Of a stretch of DNA of 64,000 bases, positions 1 through 11,055 are shown one piece after another. Made by a program: the position numbers and the translations under genes. Position 1 is the stretch's first letter. Every line of letters begins with the position of its first letter. This DNA comes from Microstegium vimineum. Lineage: Eukaryota > Streptophyta > Magnoliopsida > Poales > Poaceae. The notes beneath the pieces are model-generated. The model saw only the letters and a program-made list of their open reading frames with translations, did not search any database and had not been told where the DNA came from. Where the stretch lies: NCBI GenBank assembly GCA_022036555.1, contig CM039131.1, positions 41,359,923-41,423,922 of the forward strand, in the 5' to 3' direction.

Positions 1-1086
1 GTGGGAGCAGGCCGACAAGAGACCCACGAATGTGATGCCATTTGGCATCACCCTTCCCTCTCTATCCATCACCTCAAACAGCCTGACAGCCTCGCGTGCT
101 CTCCCGTGTGCCGCGAGGCCGGAAATCACCGTGCTCCATGAGATGACGTCCTTCTCGGACATGCCGTGGAACAGCTGCAGGGCTTCCTCGATGCACCCGC
201 ACTTCGCGTACATCTCCATCAGTGCGTTGCAAATGTATATCTTTCCCAGCATGCCGTGCTTGTTGCAGTAAGCATATATCCATCGGCCAAGCTCCAGGGC
301 GCCGAGTTGGGCACAGGCCGGCAGCACCGCGACGATGCTCACGTCGTCTGGTTCGAATCCTTCCATCTGCATCTGCCTGAACACCTCGACGGCACCTGCG
401 AAGTCCCCAACCGCGGTGTACCCGGACAGCAAGGCGGTCCAGGAAACCACCGTCTTGTCAGGCATCGAATGGAACAACTCCCGTGCCTTCCTCATCTGCC
501 CCATTCTTGCGTGCGAAGAGATGAGCGTGTTCCAGGAGACCACGTCCTTTTCCCGCATTCCATCGAACACCTTGCAAGCGACTGACAGATCCCCGCAGCG
601 CGTATACATCTCGATCAGGGAGTTATGTACGATGGCGTGTGACTCGCACCCGGACCTCGCCACGTGCGCGTGCACCTGCCTGCCGAGCTGAGAAGCCGCA
701 AGACCGCCGCAGGCCTTGAGGAGGAACGGGTACGTGAACCTGTCGCCGACGGAGAAGCCACCGCTCGAATGGTGCGGGAGGCACCTGAGCATGCGAACGT
801 AGACCTCGACCGCGTCGCGGTGGAGGTGGTTCTGCGCGTAGGCCTTGATCATGGCGTTGTGGAGGTGGAGGTTCGGGGCGGGGACCAGGGCGAAAACCCG
901 CGCGGCGTGCGCGGCGCGGCCGTGGCCGTTGCAGATGTGCACTATCTGGGTGGCGACGTAGCTGCTCTGGGAGAGGCACAGCCGCAAGGCGAGGCCGTGG
1001 GCTCGGAGGAGGTCCCGGAACGTGGCGCAGGTGCGGAGCCTCGCGATGACCGCGTCCTCCAGCTGCCACAGCGACGGTGCCGCCAT
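1..1086 (-). CDS. Pentatricopeptide repeat (PPR) protein, PLS class, N-terminal part (C-terminus beyond window)
   Basis: Reading the minus strand from the ATG at 1086 gives 362 open codons to the window edge, so the C-terminus is missing. The protein starts MAAPSLWQLEDAV and carries tandem PPR units with typical phrases: LHNAMIKAYAQN, FTYPFLLKACGG, HNSLIEMYTRCGDL, KDVVSWNTLISSHARMGQM, VVSWTALLSGYTAVGDF, ICNALMEMYAKCG, KDVISWSTVISGLAAHG, and at the edge GITFVGLLSACSH. The alternation of such units is that of PLS-class PPR proteins, resembling Arabidopsis At2g20540 (MEF21) in overall phrasing. The family binds organellar RNA and often directs C-to-U editing. Any E, E+ or DYW tail would lie off the window. 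No intron is seen, as is usual for the family. The exact RNA target cannot be inferred. Confidence 0.93.
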   Translation of the reverse strand, partial: MAAPSLWQLEDAVIARLRTCATFRDLLRAHGLALRLCLSQSSYVATQIVHICNGHGRAAHAARVFALVPAPNLHLHNAMIKAYAQNHLHRDAVEVYVRMLRCLPHHSSGGFSVGDRFTYPFLLKACGGLAASQLGRQVHAHVARSGCESHAIVHNSLIEMYTRCGDLSVACKVFDGMREKDVVSWNTLISSHARMGQMRKARELFHSMPDKTVVSWTALLSGYTAVGDFAGAVEVFRQMQMEGFEPDDVSIVAVLPACAQLGALELGRWIYAYCNKHGMLGKIYICNALMEMYAKCGCIEEALQLFHGMSEKDVISWSTVISGLAAHGRAREAVRLFEVMDREGRVMPNGITFVGLLSACSH

Positions 1087-1338
1087 GGCATCAACAGACA
1101 ACAGCCGCAAGGTGTTCCACGAATCGGCCGGCGGGTGCTGCTTTGGTGTTTGGTGAGCAGTGAGCTTTTCCGTGGGATTTGATTTGCGTGTGCCGCGTGG
1201 CATTAAACAAGCGACAAATCTACTCTTTTGTATTTTTCAATTACGCAAACAAACACGATTAGAATTTAGAAGTCTACGACATAGTTTTATGTGAAGTAAA
1301 AAAATATTATTCTAAATTTAGAACCATAGTCACAGACC
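1087..1338. other. Upstream region of the PPR gene
   Basis: AT-rich spacer between the PPR start codon and the Harbinger-like element. It would hold the PPR promoter and 5' UTR. I see no clear TATA box or gene. Confidence 0.4.
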
Positions 1339-2128
1339 GTCTGTTTGATTGGAGATTATCCCGGGTTATCCTGGGTTAAACCCAGACGAACACTTATTTG
1401 GTTTAGTGGGTTGATTGAACCGGGTTGTCACGGGATGAAATATCCCCAGTAGATACGGGTTCACGCGATACCAGCAAATCGAGCGGACCGCGCCGACCCA
1501 CACCCAACGCGCGAGTCACGGGCTCCCCTCGCGCGAGTCACCCCCTCCGCTCACGCGCATCGCTCGGCCTCCCCCTCCGCTCACGCATCACGCGATTCCA
1601 CGCGCGGCGGCACACCCTCCAGCGGCGCGAGCGGCGGCGGCGGCAGCCGGATCTCCTCCCAACGGCGGCGGACCTACTTTCGCGCGCGCGACGGCGGGCT
1701 CCTCCCACCAGCACGAGCGGCGCGGCACAACTCCTTCCTCCCCTACCGGCCAACTCCTCCTCCCACCGGCGGTTGCTACGACTGGTTCCTCCCACCGGCA
1801 CAGAGCGGCGCGGCACAAGGAGCTCCTCCTCCCACCGGCACGCGCGGTGGCCACCGGCCGCTCCTCCCTCGGGCGTCTCTCCCTGCAGAGAAGCTCTCCA
1901 AGTTCGTCCTCTACCTAAGGTAACCCCTTTGTACAGTACCTCCTCATGTACCCATGATTAACCCTAGGAAGAATGGTTATAGTAGATCTGACCAATTTGA
2001 TTATAGTACATCCCTAGCAAGTATGGCTACAATAGATCTTGGCCAATTTGATTGCAGGTAGTATGGTTTGGTTCTTGTTTGTGCAGAGATCGTGATATGT
2101 CATTTTTGTTTTCATCATTTTATTGTAG

Positions 2129-2480
2129 ATGAATAACAGGAGGAAGGTTGTAGTTTGTGCTGCTGCTTATATGTTGTTATCTATGATGGCAACAATTATT
2201 CAATCTCGAAAACGTAAACGAGATGGAAGAAGAGTAGACATTACCTATGGGCCTTTGGAAGAAAGGGATAGGCTGAGACTTGAATATTTAGACAACAAAA
2301 TTTAGAAAGATGATACCACTTGTGTGAACATGCTAAGAATTAATAGAGACAAATTCTATCGGTTTTCGAAGCTTTTTAGGTATCGTAATTTGCTTGAAGA
2401 TATCATACACATGTGTGTTGAAGCACAAGTGGCTATGTTTCTAAATACAGTGGGACACAACCTTAGGAAAGGACTTCAAG
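2129..2480 (+). pseudogene. Harbinger transposase, N-terminal fragment
   Basis: From the ATG at 2129 the translation runs through a basic segment (SRKRKRDGRRVD) to an in-frame TAG just before KDDTTCVNMLRINRDKFYRF. It then continues with FSKLFRYRNLLEDIIHMC and EAQVAMFLNTVGHNLR. The latter phrases are typical of the region before the DDE domain in PIF/Harbinger transposases and the domesticated ALP1-like proteins. The sequence then passes abruptly into a different ORF, with no DDE residues. It is broken by a stop and a large internal deletion and cannot encode an active transposase. Confidence 0.75.
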
Positions 2481-3317
2481 AAGGTCCATTTCAATGTATG
2501 CGCTAGGGCTCTCAATGAGCGTTTCAACACAATGCGCACGGGTGAGCAGATCAAGAATCATTTGAAGACATGGCAAAAAAAGTTTACAAAGATAAATAAG
2601 CTTAGAAAGTTAAGTGTCGCTAGATGGGATGAAGATAACTTCATTATTACACTTGACCCTGAGCATTACAATAACCATGTTCAAGTACACTTGACTTGAC
2701 CCTGAACATTACAATAACCATGTTCATTATTACACTTGAACCTGAGCATTGTACTATCTGTCATATTTCATCTACTAAATGCTGCTCCATTGTACGAACA
2801 TAAATCTGCAGAGTACTTGAACAAGCCACTTGAGCACTTTGCTGAAATGCAAACAATATTTGGGAATACCATGGTAACCGGAAAATTTGCAAAGGACTCT
2901 AGTGTATCTCTTGGTAATGCAAATGCTGACACTGAAGCAGAATAGGTCACTGGACATGATTTCAATGAAGCACCGAGCAATACTGTAGATACTAATGGGG
3001 CAACATCTTCTGCGAGTAAGACCAAGAAGGCCAAGATAGCTGAAAATGAAGAAGATGGGCTGGTTACTACTTTCAAAAGTGTAGGTGAAAATCTTGCCAA
3101 TGCCATAAAGATAGTTGCTAACCCAAATATTGTGCCAGAAGACCTATTTGAGACCTTGACCAAACTTTCAGGTTTTCAGCCAACCCACATATCTATGTAT
3201 TTTCGATATCTAGTGGGGGATCCAAATATGTCTAAAGCTTTCATGACTCTGCCATTAGACTACAAGATGGATTGGGTTGCTACATTCATCAGAAGTTTCC
3301 AGGACAGCAACATGTGA
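2480..3317 (+). pseudogene. Myb/SANT-like ORF2 fragment of the Harbinger element
   Basis: The reading KDFKKVHFNVCARALNERF, followed by TGEQIKNHLKTWQKKF and ARWDEDNFIITLD, is a Myb/SANT-like DNA-binding domain as carried in the accessory ORF of PIF/Harbinger elements. A local repeat of about 40 bp (around 2680-2740) and an in-frame TAG at about 2943 interrupt it. The C-terminal part (PEDLFETLTKLSGFQPTHIS to IRSFQDSNM) is open and ends at 3317. In intact elements this protein helps transposase bind the ends. This copy is decayed. Confidence 0.72.
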
Positions 3318-3944
3318 TGGCGACTAGTTCAATGTCTCTTTTGCTAGTACAACATTGAACTAACAAATGTGGTCTTAGTAATGAGAATGGTCGAACTTGT
3401 ATTAGTTGTCAGCTTGTAAGGCTTGACTGTGCACTGTGTAAGCCTTGGACTTGTATTACGTAAAGCCTCAAACTTGCTATGTGTAGGACTTGGATTAGTA
3501 TTGTGTGAAGCCTTGAACTTGCTATATTGTAAGGCTTTAAACTTGCTATATTATGCTTAGCACTAGTCTCTGTTTAATGGGTTCATATTGTTCACGTAAG
3601 ATGGCACATGCCATTTTTTCCTTTTATGTCCATTGAAATTTAATTATGCCTATAGTGTATAAATTTTGACTTAGCATTCATTTTGGTTTGCAAACAACAG
3701 GGGGTAACCTTACCATAGAAACTGCAGCAGGTGACCATATCTAACTCATTCTTCTTATCCCTTGAACCAAACAGAAAAAATAGAATGAACCTGAAATGAA
3801 CCCATTCCTCTAACCAAACAAAAATTGGGTTCAACCTATCCCACGAATCTGGAATGGAGCCAACCCATTCCACTTCATCCCAGAACCAAACACACGCAAA
3901 GTTTCTGGGTTGGGTCGGGTCGAGGTACGGGTTTGTGAAACATA

Positions 3945-4501
3945 TGCCATGTTTAGATCTTTTTTTTTAGAATTACACAATATAACGTAGACGCTCAATA
4001 CGAACACATACTCACCCCTATGAATACACGTACGCGAACACTACCTCTATGAGCACCTCCGAAGGACTAAGCCGACAGATCTCGAGCTTCACAGAGTCAC
4101 CATAGACGTCTCGCTGTCGACGGGGATGTCGCCTACCACTGAATGCATAGCGTCGGTAAATTCTAAAATAAATTCAGGAGACCAACTGAAATTCGGTCCC
4201 ACGAGAAATCGAACTCAAAACCTGTGGGGTGTCGCTTGAGTGACTTAGTCAACCAGACTAAGCACCCTTTGACAATCCAAAATTATTTGGATGTAAAGTA
4301 TTGTAGCATTTTGTTTATATTTGATAATTATTGTCCAATAATGAAGTAATTAGGTTTTAAATATTCGTCTCGAAAATTATGAATAAACTGTACAATTAAT
4401 TATATTTTTTTACCTAAATTTAATGCTCGATGCATACGTTTAAAGATTTGATATGATAGGAAATTTGATAAAGTTTGAGAATTTTGAAACTAAACAGGGC
4501 C
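3945..4501. mobile_element. MITE of the GCC(T/A)TGTTTAGATC family, interrupted by a SINE-like insert
   Basis: The left part (GCCATGTTTAGATC, from 3946) and right part (from about 4273, with TGTAGCATTTTGTTTATATTTG and ending AAACTAAACAGGGCC at 4501) together make one copy of a MITE family common in panicoid grasses. Other copies here are at 19798-20049, 35222-35453 and 41886-42123. The roughly 310 bp between the parts are foreign to the family (see next entry). Confidence 0.65.
3962..4272 (-). mobile_element. SINE-like, tRNA-derived insertion
   Basis: On the minus strand the unit starts with a tRNA-like segment (GGTTGACTAAGTCACTCAAG as a possible A box, GGTTTTGAGTTCGATTTC as a B-box-like GGTTCGANTC match). 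It runs through a body with CGTCTATGGTGACTCTGTGA and ends in an A-run before GATC at about 3960. It sits inside a MITE, so it is younger than the MITE. The tRNA-like boxes are divergent and no clean target duplication was identified, so an LTR or LINE fragment remains possible. Confidence 0.45.
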
Positions 4502-6918
4502 ATAATATGCAAGTAGTATGCTACTTGTGAAAAATTTAAGTTTCAGGGTCGGGTCGAGGTACAGGGTCGTATGCTAGTAGTATGCTAATTGTGAAATTTT
4601 TTTATATTTCAAGTTGAAAACAAATCGTGAACCTAGGTCGGAGTCGATGAATCCAGGTCAAAGGCAGTGAATCTGTTTTTATGTGACAATGATTCGAACA
4701 TCTTTCGACACAACAAACGGTACCTACATAGATCCATCTTTTGACACAACAAACGGTACCATAAATAGAGCATACAGCGTGTGGTAATGACAACTTGTCT
4801 AAACCTGGACATAACACTGAGGTATTAGACCTGTTTGGTATTTCTGGCCTAAACTTTGGTTGTCTAAACTTGTTACATGCAGTGAACCTTTTCCACTTGT
4901 GCCAACTTATGCCCTGCTTGTTTGAACTTATCAACAATGAAACAATGTTTTTTTTTTCACAGCTAAACAATAAAATAGATATCCGGCTTGATCGGCAGTG
5001 CTTGCTGCAGGCAAGCGATACAGAGCAAGCACTCACCAGATACAGTGCCTGAAAAAGAAAAAAAAAGAGACAGCCACAGCCGCCACCACTGTAGAAAAAG
5101 GGCAGCCGGTCAGGCCGATTTCTAAGCGCAATCACACAAGACAATCAGACCACGCCCTCAAGGCCTCAATGACAATGAATGACAAGCTAACGATTCAAGT
5201 AGTACCATCTAAAGCCCGCAACTATTTCTAAGGGTGGCTAGAATTACCGGGAAGCCCAATCAATTCTAAATAATAACTGGTTTTAACCCTAGAGAACGAG
5301 AAAACGCAGTGCAGTAGAGTGTTCCATCTAAAACAGTACAAAGAGGCGATAAGTTCAAGTTCTTGGCCGTGATACACATCACAGCATCCAAATACCACAA
5401 TCCAAAACTCAAATTCGCTTAACTTATCAGACATGGTACAATGTTTCTCTCCCACAACAAAACAGTCAAAAACAGCCAAAGTCAGACTTATCAACAGTAA
5501 AGACCATTAGCTGAACAGGCTATGTTAACCATAGCATGCTCTCCTATCAATGTTCGAGGCTCTCATTGAATTATGCTATATTGAGTCGTAAGAATTGTTT
5601 TTTTTTAATGAAGACTGACACCATAAACGCCCCAGTGGAGGGACCAGAATCAAGCCCACGTCATTTGGCATAAATCTTTGGTCAAGTTGAACATATAGTG
5701 GGTGCTCAGATATATCCTGCAATAACATCATGGAGCTGGTCTGTTCCTTGACAGCTAAAAGCAAAGAGGATATTTCAGACTCATGATATATGTACAACCA
5801 ATAGTGGATAATAGTTTCATACAATTAATGTGTATACATTGAGGTGGTAAAAGAAAGGTGGCTTAACATGCAGGCCGTGAGCTAACATGCCATAAATGAG
5901 CCAAAGGATGATATCCATGTCCTACCAAGGACTGGACAAATCACAGGGGATCAAATTATTGTATCCAATTAGCGAAGCAAATATTGTCATCAGTCCTCAT
6001 TTTTTTTGTTCAACCATATATGATTCTACATATCATTAGTGCTAGATACAGTACTAGAAGCTCCTAATAAGCCTGTACTGATACCAACTTTGTAGGCCTC
6101 TGTATTTTCAGTTTATGGAAATATTGGATGGTTTTAACCATCTGGTCTACACAGCAGATATACTCCCATGCTCATTTCCACATGTGGTACCAGTATAAGG
6201 ACAATGGAGAAAATAAATAAGAGTAGTAGTTAAAAAGATTATTATTATGGTACATATGATTTATAATGTAGTATCTATCTTCAAAGTAAATAATGCCAGG
6301 GTCCCTTCTAGTTTCCGACACAGAAAATTTCAGTACCCAGTTCCTCCAACAGCAGAAATAAAATGAAAGCTGCACTCAGTTCTCCATTTTTAACTCTATA
6401 TGAACTCAGCTTCTCACTAGAGAAAGCTATCAAGTGCTATGAAAAAAAGACAAGTGGGAGAAAACCTCTTATTCAGAGATTTCACAATGCTGATGAACTG
6501 TTCAACAAACTACAAAAATTAGCATCTTATAACGCTAAAAGCCATAACACGGCTAAAAATACCATACAACATGCAGAAATTCGGATTTTGTGGAATACAG
6601 AAATGGCACTCTGAATTAGCCCCGAGACAAAATACAGCATAATGTTGCAAGGCTGTGGGTTTTTATCATTTAAACTGGATTGATTGATTTCAGACAAACA
6701 AATCTTTAACAATGCATATATCACCCACTGATGAGGGCTCATACCAGATAGCATTCGTTATCAGCAACAGATCAATTAAAGTAGCAAAACCAGTGTTGCT
6801 AGTGGATTAGCCCAGCAGCTAGAAAATTAAGTTATTCCCCCCATGTACGAATTAAACATTAAAATCCAGTAAGACAGCTACAGGAACACAAAAAGGATTG
6901 CACCTTGTGACTGCCCAA
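4502..6918. other. Non-coding stretch downstream of ClpP2
   Basis: AT-rich sequence without a convincing gene. The open frames are short, with no recognisable domain. The part nearest 6918 should contain the 3' UTR of the minus-strand ClpP2 gene. A repeat of GACACAACAAACGGTACC occurs twice (about 4705-4760). Confidence 0.4.
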
Positions 6919-7701
6919 TCACGCTGAGGATGGCTCATCCGTCCCTTTATTCACCCCAGTTCCGCCTCCACCGAGGTTTGGCGAATCACTGGCAACAGCA
7001 TCAGACACGAGAGAGACAGGACGGTGCTCGATGACCTCGTCGATGAGCCCCCAATTATGTGCCTCCTCCGGGTCCATGAACAGGTCCCTCTCCATACACT
7101 GCTCGATGCGGTCGATGGCCTGACCCGTGTGCTTGGCGTAGATCTTGTTGAGCCGGTCGCGCACCTTGAGGATCTCCTTGGCGTGGATGGCGATGTCCGA
7201 GGCCTGCCCCGACGCGCCACCGGAGGGCTGGTGGATCATGACCCGCGCGTTCGGCAGCGCCCGCCTCTCCCCGCTCGCCCCCGCGGCGAGGAGTAGCGAC
7301 GCCATGGAGGCGGCCTGGCCGATGCAGAGCGTGGTGACGGGGGAGCGGATGTACTGCATGGTGTCGTAGATGGCGAGGCCCGCCGTGACGACGCCCCCCG
7401 GGGAGTTGATGTAGAGGTGGACGGGCTTCGAGGGGTTCTCGGACTCGAGGAAGAGCAGCTGGGCGACGACGAGGGACGCCGTGTCGTCGGTGATGGGGCC
7501 GTGGATGCAGACGATGCGCTCCTTGAGCAGGCGCGAGAAGATGTCGTAGGCGCGCTCCCCGCGGGAGGTGTGCTCGATCACCATGGGCACCAGGCCATAC
7601 TCGCGACGCGGGGTGTATCCCGACGCCGCAAGCGGCGAGGCGTGCGGGGAGGAGGAGGAGTAGAAGGCCCGCGGGGCGACGGCAGCGAGGCGGCGCAGCA
7701 T
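6919..7701 (-). CDS. CLPP2: ATP-dependent Clp protease proteolytic subunit 2, mitochondrial
   Basis: One uninterrupted exon encodes 260 aa from the ATG at 7701. The frame stays open for 86 more codons upstream, but the segment starting MLRRLAAVAPRAFYSSSS looks like a mitochondrial presequence (Arg/Ala/Ser-rich, no acids), so I chose this start. The mature part (from about residue 35, YGLVPMVIEHTSRGERAYDI) is a complete ClpP serine peptidase: GQAASMA nucleophile Ser132, MIHQPSGG His157, and ERDLFMDP Asp206, with spacing matching bacterial ClpP (Ser-His distance 25). The subunit assembles into the tetradecameric chamber that, with ClpX, degrades proteins in the mitochondrial matrix. The acidic and Gly-rich tail (GGGGTGVNKG) is typical of the plant mitochondrial form. 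The gene appears intact. Confidence 0.95.
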   Translation of the reverse strand: MLRRLAAVAPRAFYSSSSPHASPLAASGYTPRREYGLVPMVIEHTSRGERAYDIFSRLLKERIVCIHGPITDDTASLVVAQLLFLESENPSKPVHLYINSPGGVVTAGLAIYDTMQYIRSPVTTLCIGQAASMASLLLAAGASGERRALPNARVMIHQPSGGASGQASDIAIHAKEILKVRDRLNKIYAKHTGQAIDRIEQCMERDLFMDPEEAHNWGLIDEVIEHRPVSLVSDAVASDSPNLGGGGTGVNKGTDEPSSA

Positions 7702-8126
7702 GGCGGCGGCGGCGCTAGGGTTTAGGGGATTAGATTTGGGCACTGGCGCGGCAGCGATTAGACGAGGTTTGACGAGTGGGGCCAGGAGGGCGCATGGTAG
7801 GGCAGGGACGTGGGTTCCATTGGTAGCACCGTGGCTGTGGGGGAGGCTTGTAGGTGAGACAGCGGCGGAAGATGAGGAAGGGATTGCGATTGCGGATTGC
7901 GAATTGCGGTATAGGCTTCCCGTGTGGGCTGGGCATAGGTTCTCGTGTGGGCTGGACACGGATTGCGGCGGTTGATATCGGCTTTTCGTGTGGGCTGGGC
8001 TTAGGTTCTTCCTCGAGAGGCCTTAGGCCTGGATCATAAGGTTGGGCCCTCAGGGGAAGGAGCGAGGATCAGTAGATTTGGTCCTCGGTTGCTCAGGAAA
8101 AAACGTCCCGGGAAAAGGAGTAAGGA
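7702..8126. other. ClpP2 upstream region
   Basis: GC-rich sequence just upstream of the ClpP2 start codon. It keeps the frame open to 7959 but has no good presequence of its own there. It most likely holds the 5' UTR and promoter. GTGTGGGCTGGGC-type motifs repeat about four times between 7920 and 8000. Confidence 0.4.
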
Positions 8127-8462
8127 ACTCTCCCTTCAACAAATTGGTACTAGTAATCACTTCATTGTTCAGGCTGACTGTATGATGGTGGTTGAAACAA
8201 TGAAGGGGGGGATTTTCGGCAACTTCGGCTGCACCAATTTTCGATGATTGCTACAAAATGTGGAGAGACTTTGAACATTGTTATAGGGATGCAAATCGAG
8301 TCGCTCATGAAATAGCTAGGAGATGTTTTATTAGTAAACAGTCATATATTTGGGTCGATGAACCCCCTAGCTTTCTTCTTGAGTTTTTGACAGACGATGT
8401 AACTATTCTGATGGATCAATAAATCTGCCGGTGGGCATCTTTCAAAAAAAAAACTCTCCCTT
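8127..8462 (+). mobile_element. 5'-truncated LINE (non-LTR retrotransposon) with target-site duplications
   Basis: The body (8138-8451) encodes the C-terminal end of a plant L1-type RNase H domain: VQADCMMVVETMKGG, then after a frameshift in a run of seven G, APIFDDCYKMWRDFEHCY, DANRVAHEIARRCF and DEPPSFLLEFLTDDV, to a stop, followed by a short 3' tail and an A-run. It is flanked by AACTCTCCCTT at 8127-8137 and again at 8452-8462, an 11-bp duplication. Severe 5' truncation, an A-tail and flanking duplications are the signature of target-primed reverse transcription. Confidence 0.88.
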
Positions 8463-8564
8463 GATTTTCGTGTATGTGTTTATGAGCATCTCCACCTGTT
8501 CCCTAATAAGAGTAACTATAACACTTACTAAATATATCTTCTCCAAAGAGTAACTATAACAATA

Positions 8565-8804
8565 CTCCCTCCATATTGTAAAAGAAGTTGTTTTGGATAA
8601 CTACATGGTCTCCAAAGTATGACTTTGACTTTATATTTCTATAAAAATATATATTTAAAAAAATGATATATGTATATTTTTATGAAAGTGTATTTCAAGA
8701 CAAATCTATTCATATGGTTTTCACATTTTTGAACTCAACAATTTAAAAGTTATTCATGATTTATTCCTAATGTAAATTTTGGTGACTATAAAAATAGGGA
8801 GAAG
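8565..8804. mobile_element. Stowaway-type MITE
   Basis: Starts CTCCCTCCATATTG after TA and ends with the imperfect complement (ATAGGGAGAAG) before TA at 8805. Size, ends and TA duplication fit Stowaway (Tc1/mariner) MITEs. Confidence 0.7.
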
Positions 8805-10408
8805 TAATAGGTAATCGCTGGAGCAAGAAAAAAACATAGATATCCCCAGTATGACAGTTTTATGGGAATATGGTAGATATTGAGAAACTGCTAGATATAC
8901 TCCAAGAGCCTTTATGGTAGCTAGCTCTGTCTTGGCTAGAAAAGAAACTTTATTTATTTTGGCTTCACAAACCAGTGAAGAAACCCTATGTTTGGTACAT
9001 CTTATGGAGAAACCATGGAAGATGCATGGGAAAAATAGGAAACATAGGCTTCGGCTTTTCCCACATAAATGGTTTGACTTCACACATTTGGGCTTCGTAA
9101 GCTAACAAAGAAGTTGTGTGTTTGCATTGCTTGTAGATAAGTCGGTGCCAAAGAGGCACTAAGGGATTGTTTGGTGTGGCTTTGGCTATAGCTTTAGGGA
9201 AAAAAAGTTTTAGTTGAGGAGTTAGAGGGGCTCTACCAAACACCCGAAGATGACGTTTTTTTTGCGTAGATAAGAGGTATGTTGACATTTTATAGCATCA
9301 CTAACAAGACTATAGTCTCCAGAAATGACATAAAAAATGCTTATGGTATTTAATAGTGCAAATAAGAAAATAAGAATGTGAGAGACACAATGCGTATTGT
9401 ATTAACAGTGAAAAGCTAACTATCATATGAGGGTTGCAAAGATCCTTACAACCGGTAGCCGAGAGTACTATTAGCCTTGCTCTTAGGAGTACATAGAGAA
9501 TATATTTGTGCAAGTTTCTTGATCTTTGTGTCTAAACCGGCCTTACAAAACGTTTCTTCTCTCTCCTCTCCTCTCTCTCCTCTATCTCAGCATTCACTCT
9601 ATTTATCGTATGTTTAGCTGATATAATATTATATTTATGAAAAGAGAGATGATAAAAAAAATCATGGGAGTAGAGAAAGTTTTATGGGGATAAAACTCTT
9701 CAACACTATTTCAAACATATAGGAGCATTGAAAACTAATAAATAAAACTAATACTGAGGATGCCTTAGCCCAATCTTAATGGGGTTTTATAGAGTTTCGT
9801 GGATATTAAATATGTTGACATGTCACTGTATCTATAAAGAGAGATGATGGAAGTTTCATATAAGTAGAGAGAGTTTTATAGAGATAAAATTCTACAACAC
9901 TGTTTTCAACATATGAGAGTATTAAAAACTGAGATATAAAATTAGCACTGGGAGACCTTATTATATTCAATCATATTTCATGTTTTTGGGACTGTCAGGG
10001 TCAGCCAGTCATGTTCACACGTGCGTTTTCATGCCCGGCCTTATCTCTGTCACAGCGCTCACAGGTCGGTCTTTACTCTTTTCCGGTGGCTTTTTGCTTA
10101 ACAATACTGTATCTATGTCTACACTCATCAGTTCAAAAAGTTTGTTGCGTTTACGCACGTTCCATCTTTTTCGAAAGACAACATACACTGCACAGGCGTA
10201 CGGAGTACAGGGACAAGCCCTGTGGCAGCGCAACTAACGGTGGTCGGCACACAGTGCCACAGTACGTGGTGCCTGAGCAAGTGAGCACATCCAAGCTCCG
10301 ACCACATAATCTGGCAATTTCCCATAACTGGCATTGGCAAAGCGAAAGGCTCCCCGCCACGAGCCCAACTCGACGGGGCTGGCGGTGGTCCTGCGGCCAA
10401 TGGCACGG
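8805..10408. other. Repeat-rich intergenic sequence
   Basis: No gene recognised. It contains short palindromic remnants. One at 9166-9245 runs from GGGATTGTTTGGTGTGGC to CTCTACCAAACACCC. Two diverged copies of a motif around GATAAAACTCTTCAACACTATTTCAAACATA occur near 9690 and 9885, within an AT-rich repeat region (about 9600-9960). Confidence 0.4.
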
Positions 10409-10676
10409 ATCATAGCGTCTATTTGGTTAGGAGTCACTAAAGTTTAATAAAAAAACTTAGTCACTTTTAGTCCCTAAAATATCAATCATCATGACTAAAG
10501 TTTAGGGGTTACTAAAGTTTAGTGACTTTTAGTTACAAAAGAGTAGCTAAAAATGATTAAAATGTATATGAGACATATGCTTTTATGGGTGGAACCAAAT
10601 ATGGGGCCACTAAACTTTAGGGGACACTAAACTTTAGGAACCACTAAACTTTAGTGGGTTAAACCAAACAGGCCCA
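10409..10676. mobile_element. MITE with CTAAAGTTTA-rich inverted ends
   Basis: The left end (GTCTATTTGGTTAGGAGTCA then CTAAAGTTTA) and right end (read inward: GGGCCTGTTTGGTTTAACCC then ACTAAAGTTTA) form inverted repeats. The motif CACTAAA(G/C)TTTAG recurs several times inside. It is a non-coding MITE of about 270 bp, superfamily not certain. Confidence 0.65.
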
Positions 10677-10795
10677 TAATAGCTTTCTATTTTATTAAGT
10701 TGAGTTGACACGCCGAGCTCGTTCGTCCGGATAGCATGCATGCCCATCTCGTAGCAAATTGTCCCGCATAAATGCAGAACAGAGACATGATTGTA

Positions 10796-11055
10796 CTCTC
10801 TTAGTCCTAAAAAATTTTTCAAGTAGAGTTGTTCTAAATCAAAAAATTTAAATTTTAACCAAATTTTTAGAAAAGAATATTAAAATTTATGGTATCAAAT
10901 GTGTATCATTAGATTTATTGTAGAAAATATTTGTATATGATACTTATTTTAAGTTATATATAGATATTGTTATATTTTTTTATAAAGTTAGTCAAATTTA
11001 AAAAAAGTTGACTTACACGAATTTTATGAATCGAATTTTCCAGAGATAGAGGGAG
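10796..11055. mobile_element. Stowaway-type MITE
   Basis: The left end is CTCTCTTAGTCCTAAAAAAT after TA. The right end, read inward, is CTCCCTCTATCTCTGGAAAA before TA. It is about 260 bp and AT-rich. Confidence 0.65.

Larger units (their letters stand above)
1339..3895 (+). mobile_element. Decayed PIF/Harbinger DNA transposon
   Basis: The ends carry short imperfect inverted repeats (GTCTGTTTGATT at 1339; GTGTTTGGTT-type, read inward from 3895), with TTTGGTT/GGGTT motifs repeated near both ends. Inside are a GC-rich leader (about 1450-1900), a fragment related to the N-terminus of Harbinger/ALP1-like transposase (2129-2480), and a Myb/SANT-like second ORF fragment (2480-3317). These are the two gene types carried by PIF/Harbinger elements. 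The DDE catalytic core is absent, so the copy is non-autonomous. I could not find a clear 3-bp TWA duplication, so the boundaries are approximate. Confidence 0.72.

Noticed and set aside
166..585. Plus-strand open frames over the PPR gene
   Set aside because: They are antisense shadows. The minus-strand frame gives a coherent series of PPR units.
1425..1961. 178-aa plus-strand frame
   Set aside because: Ser/Arg/Pro-rich low-complexity reading of the GC-rich leader of the Harbinger element.
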